A DNA stretch of 64,000 nt. Origin: ZC4RG35 sp040878345 (GTDB lineage: Bacteria > Actinomycetota > Acidimicrobiia > Spongiisociales > ZC4RG35). Each line of letters starts with the position of its first letter. The first letter of the stretch is position 1. Under the pieces are notes generated by a model. The model was given only the letters and a program-made list of their open reading frames with translations. It was not told where the DNA came from and ran no database searches. The stretch is taken from assembly GCA_040878345.1 (NCBI GenBank), contig JBBDML010000018.1:248001-312000 (forward strand). Direction: 5' to 3'. Made by a program: the position numbers and the translations under genes. Positions 59,725-64,000 of the stretch are shown one piece after another.

Positions 59725-60367
59725 CGGAGGCCCCGGTTCTCCGGTCTCGCTCCACTTGTGACGGTTCAGGGGCCCAATCGCCTGTGCCGGGGGTCCCCCT
59801 CCACATCACCTCCCCCTCATAGGCGGCGACTCCAGACGGGGCGGTGGCCTTGACCCACCCGTCGGCGGCATCCAGCTCGGCGAGATCTGCCATGGGGTCC
59901 TCTGGGAACATGTGGGGCACGTGTCCCTGCTCGTCCATGAGGAGCGTCTCCCTGGTGTAGATGGCGTCCTGACGGTTGGTGGTGGACATCTCGAAGAGGT
60001 GGGTCATGGTGATCGCCTCGGTGGGGCATGCTTCTACACAGAGCCCGCAGAAGATGCAGCGGAGCATGTTGATCTCATAGACGAAACCGAAACGCTCACC
60101 CGGGGAGGTTGGGCTCTCGGGGTCGTTGTCCATGCCTCGCACATAGATGCAGTCCGCGGGACAGGCGCCGGCGCACAGCTCGCACCCGATACATTTCTCC
60201 ATACCGTCCGGGTAGCGGTTGAGGACATGACGGCCATGGAATCGCTGTGGCTTCCCGCGCCTCTCCTGGGGATAGCGGGTGGTCACCATCTCCTTACCCG
60301 AGATGGTGCGGAGCATCACCTTTCCGGTGACCCGCAGACCCTTGAGGAAGTCGGTGAACACACCCAT
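59717..60367 (-). CDS. nuoI: NADH-quinone oxidoreductase subunit I, 2x[4Fe-4S] (cluster 2)
   Basis: Ferredoxin-like subunit of 216 residues. Cysteines C59, C62, C65, C69 (CIGCELCAGACP) and C104, C107, C110, C114 (CIFCGLCVEACP) bind N6a/N6b. It resembles the NuoI of 14-subunit, NADH-using complexes: long C-terminal extension with FEMSTTNRQDAIYTRETLL and GHVPHMFPEDPM. Cluster 1 NuoI lacks these. The ATG at 60367 is two bases past the nuoH2 stop. Confidence 0.95.
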   Translation of the reverse strand: MGVFTDFLKGLRVTGKVMLRTISGKEMVTTRYPQERRGKPQRFHGRHVLNRYPDGMEKCIGCELCAGACPADCIYVRGMDNDPESPTSPGERFGFVYEINMLRCIFCGLCVEACPTEAITMTHLFEMSTTNRQDAIYTRETLLMDEQGHVPHMFPEDPMADLAELDAADGWVKATAPSGVAAYEGEVMWRGTPGTGDWAPEPSQVERDRRTGASDG

Positions 60368-60369
60368 CG

Positions 60370-61461
60370 CTAACTCCAGGGCGCTCCGAACTGACGCCAC
60401 CCCATCACCACCGACGACACCATCAGCCAGGTGAGCGCCGCAGGTATCAACCGCTTCCATCCCAGTGTCATCAATTGGTCGTAGCGGAGTCGCGGCAGGG
60501 TGGCCCTGATCCAGAAGAAGAGGAAGACGACGAAGTAGGTCTTGAGCAGGAACCAGGCCGTTGGGAGCACCGCCGAGATGAACCCGGGTACGAGCCCGTC
60601 GAAAGTCGGCCCGTTCCAGCCCCCCAGGAACAGCGTGGCGGCGATCGCCGACATCGAGAAGATGTTCACGTACTCGGCCAGGAAGAACATCGCGAACCTC
60701 ACCCCTGAGTACTCGGCGTGGAATCCGACGATCTCCTGCTCTGCCTCGACCAGGTCGAAGGGTGCCCTGTTGGTCTCGGCGACGATCGCGATGAGGAAGA
60801 TGGCGAATGCGGCGATCTGAGGGAAGAGATTCCAGCGGGGGACGAATGAGAAGAAGGGGAGGATGTCGCCCCAGTTCCCCGATTGGCGAGCCACGATCTC
60901 GCTCAGGGACAGGGTGCCCCCGTCTCCCTGGGTAGCCGAGAACACCACAACCGCCACCATGGACAGGCCCATGGCCGCTTCGTAGGAGATCGCTTGAGCG
61001 GTGGCTCGGACCGCGCCGAGAAGTGGGTACTTCGAGCCCGATGACCACCCGGCGAGGACGACTGCGTATACCGCCATCGAAGACATGGCGAGGATGAAGA
61101 GGAGGCCGATGTTGAGGTCGGCGCCTTGGAGCGCCACCTCGTGCCCGCCGAGGGTGAAAGGTCTGCCCCAAGGGACCATCATGAAGATGAGGAAGGCCGG
61201 GACCACGGCCAGGAAAGGGGCGAGGAGGTACATGCCCAGCTCCACCTTGCGGGGGGTGATCGCCTCCTTGAAGAACAGCTTGAGCCCATCGGCCAAGGTT
61301 TGGAGGATCCCCCAGGGCCCGGCCCTGTCGGGCCCGACCCGGTTCTGCATGTCGGCCAGGACCTTGCGCTCGGCCCAGACGTTGATCAGGGTGACGATCA
61401 GGAGCAGGCCGAAGGTGAGCACCACTCGGAGCACCACGATGCCGATCTCTGCCCCGCTCAC
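60370..61461 (-). CDS. nuoH: NADH-quinone oxidoreductase subunit H (cluster 2)
   Basis: ND1-like subunit of 363 residues. It has the loop KVLADMQNRVGPDRAGPWGILQTLADGLKLFFKEAITPRK and ETNRAPFDLVEAEQEIVGFHAEYSGVRFAMFFLAEYVNI, with the quinone-tunnel Glu residues, and RYDQLMTLGWKRLIPAAL near the end. It overlaps the nuoG2 stop by four bases. Loop sequences differ from cluster 1 NuoH, supporting two distinct complexes. Confidence 0.96.
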   Translation of the reverse strand: MSGAEIGIVVLRVVLTFGLLLIVTLINVWAERKVLADMQNRVGPDRAGPWGILQTLADGLKLFFKEAITPRKVELGMYLLAPFLAVVPAFLIFMMVPWGRPFTLGGHEVALQGADLNIGLLFILAMSSMAVYAVVLAGWSSGSKYPLLGAVRATAQAISYEAAMGLSMVAVVVFSATQGDGGTLSLSEIVARQSGNWGDILPFFSFVPRWNLFPQIAAFAIFLIAIVAETNRAPFDLVEAEQEIVGFHAEYSGVRFAMFFLAEYVNIFSMSAIAATLFLGGWNGPTFDGLVPGFISAVLPTAWFLLKTYFVVFLFFWIRATLPRLRYDQLMTLGWKRLIPAALTWLMVSSVVMGWRQFGAPWS

Positions 61462-63884
61462 TTGACCACCGTCACCCTGACAACCGGGTCGGTCCCCAAG
61501 ATCGCGGCATTTGGTTGGTTGCGAGGGACGTAGACCACCCCTCCGGGGGTCCCAGGGTCGATGACGGCCCTGAACTCACCCTCGCCGCGTTGGGTCACCA
61601 ACCTGACCCTGGCGCCGTCGCGGGCCCCCAGCTTGGGTGCGTCCGAGGGGCTGATGTGCGCCACCGGGCCGGGGGCCAGTCGTCTCAGGGAGGGCGAATG
61701 CCGGAGCCGGACACCGTCGTCGTACATCACCCGGGAGACGTGAAGGGTGAGCGCGGCACGGGGGGCCTTCTTGCCCTTTAGGGCGACCGGGATGTGTTGG
61801 AGGGGCTGTGCGCCCGTCAACGGGATCACCAGGCCGTCGCGATGCTCCCAATCGAGCTGGTCCCAGGTCACGCCCTGGTAGGCGGGTGCGACCTCGGCGA
61901 TCTCCTTGGAGGCCGCCTCTGCCGACCCCAGGCCGAGCCCAGCCCCCATCAAGGTGGCTATGTCCTCGAGGATGGCCCGGTCCGGTCGGGCCTGGCCGGC
62001 GGCGGGCCGGATCTGGTTGACCCGCTGCACCCGGCCCTCCACATTGGTGACCGTCCCCTCCTTCTCGGCAAAGGCAGCGGCGGGAAGGATGACATCGGCG
62101 TCCCGATTCGAGTCGTGGATGAAGGTGTCGATCGAGATCAGGTACTCAGCCGCCTCGAGGGCCTCCATGGCCAGGCCCGGATCGGGCATGTCCCGCACCG
62201 GGTCGGCACCCACGAGGAGCAGCCCCCTCACCTCGCCCGACTCCAGCCCTTCGAGGATCGAGCGGGTGTCCCGCCCGGGGCGGGGAGGAATCGGGCCCCA
62301 GCCCTCACCCAGGGCGCCAACCCCGGCAGGAGCCAGCGCCACCCGGCCCGGGAGCAGGTCGGGAGCAACTCCCATGTCGAGGGCGCCGAAGGTGTTGGCC
62401 CGGGAGTTGAGGGGCAGGATCCGGCATGACGGTGACTTCTGCCTGACCAAGGCCGCCACCGACTCGGCGAGTGCCGGCCCATCGGCCATCGATGCTACTC
62501 CCACCAGGGCGACCACCCGGTCGACGCTGAGGGCATGAAGAAGCTCGGGGTGTGCCCCTTCGGCGATCTCGTCGAGCAACTCGAAGCCCCCGCCGGGGCG
62601 GTACGCGAGCTTGAGGGTGGCCCGGTCGTCGAGGCCGGTTGCCCTGGGGTGGATCACCACCAGCCGGACACCCAGCTCCTGGGCGGCCCTCCGCACCCGG
62701 AGGTAGAGGGTGGGATGCTCCTCTTTCAGGTCGGGCCCCCAGACCAGGATGGTCCCGGCGGTGTCCAGATCGGCAATGGTGGCCCGGTCGACTGTGGCGG
62801 CAAGGAAGTGGGAGGCCATGGTGTCGTCGAGACGGCAGTCGATGTTGTTGGTCTCGAGGGCGACCCTGGCGAACTTGGCCAGGGTGTATGCATCCTCGTT
62901 GGTGCCCTGGGCCCCACCGATCACCGCCAGGGCCTGGCCACCGTCCTCCTGCTTGATCAGGTCGAGGCGGTTGGCCACGATCTCGAGAGCCTCACGCCAC
63001 CCGACCTCCACCAGCTCCCCGTCCCGTCGGGCCATCGGAGCCGTTACCCGGTCATGGGAGTCGAGGTATTCGAACCCGAACCTCGCCTTGTCGGAGAGCC
63101 AGCCCTGGTTGGTGGCGTCGTTATCGACACCGGTGAGGCGGAGGATCTGGTTCTGACTGGCGTGGACCTCGATGCGGGGATGAGCCGTGTCGAAGAGCGA
63201 CGAGCTCTCCACCCTCACCAGGTCCCAGGGCCTGGCCCTGAACCGATAGGGCTTGGCGGTGAGCGCCCCCACCGGGCATATCTGAACGGTGTTCCCCGAG
63301 TAATACGACGAGAAAGGGAGGTCGGGGAAGGTGTTGATCTCGGTGAGGTTGGCCCGTTCCATGAACTCGATGAGCGGGTCGCCTGAGATCTCGTCACAGA
63401 ACCTGGTGCATCTGGCGCAGAGGATGCATCGCTCCCGGTCCAGCAGGACCAGATCGGATATCGGTATCGGTTTCTCGAAGGTGCGCTTGATCTCGACGAA
63501 CCGGCTCTCCCCGGGCCCATAGGCCAAGGCTTGGTCCTGAAGGGGGCACTCCCCACCTTTGTCACACACCGGGCAGTCGAGGGGATGGTTGGCGAGGAGG
63601 AACTCGAGCACCGCCTCCTGGGCCTTCTTCACCTGATCTCCCTCGGTGTCGACCACCATCCCGTCGGCCACCGGGGTGGTGCAGGCGGTGATGAGCGCGA
63701 GGCCTCGGGGGGTCTCGATCTGCACCAGGCACATCCGGCACATCCCCACCGGCTTCATCCGCTCGTGCCAGCAGAACCGGGGTATGTAGGTGCCCTGGTC
63801 CTGTGCCGCCTTGATCAAGAGCTCGCCGGCCGGGACGTCTCTCTGGACACCGTCAACGGAGATGGTGACCCTCCCGTCGGTCAT
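61458..63884 (-). CDS. nuoG: NADH-quinone oxidoreductase subunit G (cluster 2)
   Basis: Largest peripheral-arm subunit, 808 residues, carrying clusters N1b, N4, N5. The 2Fe-2S cysteines are C38, C49, C52, C68 (FCWHERMKPVGMCRMCLVQI). The His/Cys N5 site is HPLDCPVCDKGGECPLQDQA, and the N4 site is CILCARCTRFCDEI. A molybdopterin-oxidoreductase-like domain fills the rest (WLSDKARFGFEYLDS onward), ending in an MGMD-like beta barrel. A GGAGGAGGA ribosome binding site precedes the ATG at 63884. Confidence 0.95.
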   Translation of the reverse strand: MTDGRVTISVDGVQRDVPAGELLIKAAQDQGTYIPRFCWHERMKPVGMCRMCLVQIETPRGLALITACTTPVADGMVVDTEGDQVKKAQEAVLEFLLANHPLDCPVCDKGGECPLQDQALAYGPGESRFVEIKRTFEKPIPISDLVLLDRERCILCARCTRFCDEISGDPLIEFMERANLTEINTFPDLPFSSYYSGNTVQICPVGALTAKPYRFRARPWDLVRVESSSLFDTAHPRIEVHASQNQILRLTGVDNDATNQGWLSDKARFGFEYLDSHDRVTAPMARRDGELVEVGWREALEIVANRLDLIKQEDGGQALAVIGGAQGTNEDAYTLAKFARVALETNNIDCRLDDTMASHFLAATVDRATIADLDTAGTILVWGPDLKEEHPTLYLRVRRAAQELGVRLVVIHPRATGLDDRATLKLAYRPGGGFELLDEIAEGAHPELLHALSVDRVVALVGVASMADGPALAESVAALVRQKSPSCRILPLNSRANTFGALDMGVAPDLLPGRVALAPAGVGALGEGWGPIPPRPGRDTRSILEGLESGEVRGLLLVGADPVRDMPDPGLAMEALEAAEYLISIDTFIHDSNRDADVILPAAAFAEKEGTVTNVEGRVQRVNQIRPAAGQARPDRAILEDIATLMGAGLGLGSAEAASKEIAEVAPAYQGVTWDQLDWEHRDGLVIPLTGAQPLQHIPVALKGKKAPRAALTLHVSRVMYDDGVRLRHSPSLRRLAPGPVAHISPSDAPKLGARDGARVRLVTQRGEGEFRAVIDPGTPGGVVYVPRNQPNAAILGTDPVVRVTVVK

Positions 63885-64000
63885 TCCTCCTCCTCGATCG
63901 CGGCGAGACCACCGGGGAAGGGGCATCCCCCATTGGCGAGGTGAAGGTCGATCTCGGAGCGAAAGTAGTCCCTGAGAGCGATGATCGGGGATACCGCCGA
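63881..64000 (-). CDS. nuoF: NADH-quinone oxidoreductase subunit F, C-terminal fragment (continues off window)
   Basis: The last 39 codons are visible (SAVSPIIALRDYFRSEIDLH and a Cys-Pro-Phe near the end), which match the C-terminal tail of NuoF. NuoF binds FMN, NADH and cluster N3; these domains lie to the right of the window. The stop overlaps the nuoG start (ATGA). It shows that cluster 2 has an NADH-input module, in contrast to cluster 1. Confidence 0.8.
   Translation of the reverse strand, partial: SAVSPIIALRDYFRSEIDLHLANGGCPFPGGLAAIEEEE

Noticed and set aside
37605..64000. Two nuo clusters as an assembly duplication
   Set aside because: The paralogues differ clearly in sequence and length, and cluster content differs.

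Overview
The window is high-GC DNA, densely packed with genes and largely free of long spacers. It most likely comes from a free-living aerobic member of the Actinomycetota, possibly a non-streptomycete class such as Acidimicrobiia. The evidence is a mycothiol-dependent (MDMPI-type) enzyme, GuaB3, an actinobacterial-type transaldolase, an LCP cell-wall ligase, GTG starts and many 1-, 4- or 10-base gene overlaps. The class-level placement is inference. A run of ten Ns beside poly-C tracts at about 15.6 kb shows that this is a draft assembly.

Region 1 (1-15 kb) is catabolic. It holds a benzoate-CoA-ligase-like enzyme, an SDR, tryptophan 2,3-dioxygenase, a kynureninase-like enzyme, a solo ParB-fold protein, a RidA protein, an enoyl-CoA hydratase, an acyl-CoA dehydrogenase, a CoA-binding protein and a thioesterase. 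Histidine ammonia-lyase and imidazolonepropionase follow (no urocanase in view), then an O-methyltransferase-like protein and a Tat-exported amidohydrolase. Together they suggest tryptophan and histidine breakdown feeding CoA thioesters.

Region 2 (15-37.5 kb) is mixed housekeeping: M15 peptidase, DUF2207 and LemA; a tightly overlapping B12-subunit/sucC/sucD/MDMPI operon; VapBC; transaldolase; PcrA helicase; two membrane histidine kinases and a CheA-like hybrid; guaA and guaB3; a CPBP protease; trpS with a possible attenuator; LCP; NUDIX; and GNAT.

Region 3 (37.6-48 kb) is a minus-strand respiratory complex I cluster, nuoABCD-HIJK-LM-N. It has exactly 11 subunits and no nuoE, nuoF or nuoG. 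Region 4 (48-54 kb) has small accessory genes: phosphodiesterase, AbiEi/DUF559, DUF402, a membrane protein broken by an in-frame UGA, moaA, a small CxxC protein and a bactofilin-like exported protein. Region 5 (54-64 kb) is a second complex I cluster, nuoF(partial)-G-H-I-J-K-L-M-N, running off the right edge. The genome therefore appears to carry two complex I types, one with and one without the NADH-input module.

Two families of short intergenic elements, not explained by the genes, recur. One is a roughly 50-bp palindrome with CATGCATTTGTAT arms and a GCGC centre (five copies, three of them between convergent genes). The other is an array of 7-bp GGTACTT/AAGTACC-type units in inverted arrangement (five copies, four at module boundaries inside the two nuo clusters). 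I also see a 72-bp tandem duplication, a 42-bp direct repeat and a degenerate tRNA-like sequence. No rRNA gene, intact tRNA gene, CRISPR array or insertion sequence was seen. No gene-free stretch exceeds about 210 bases.
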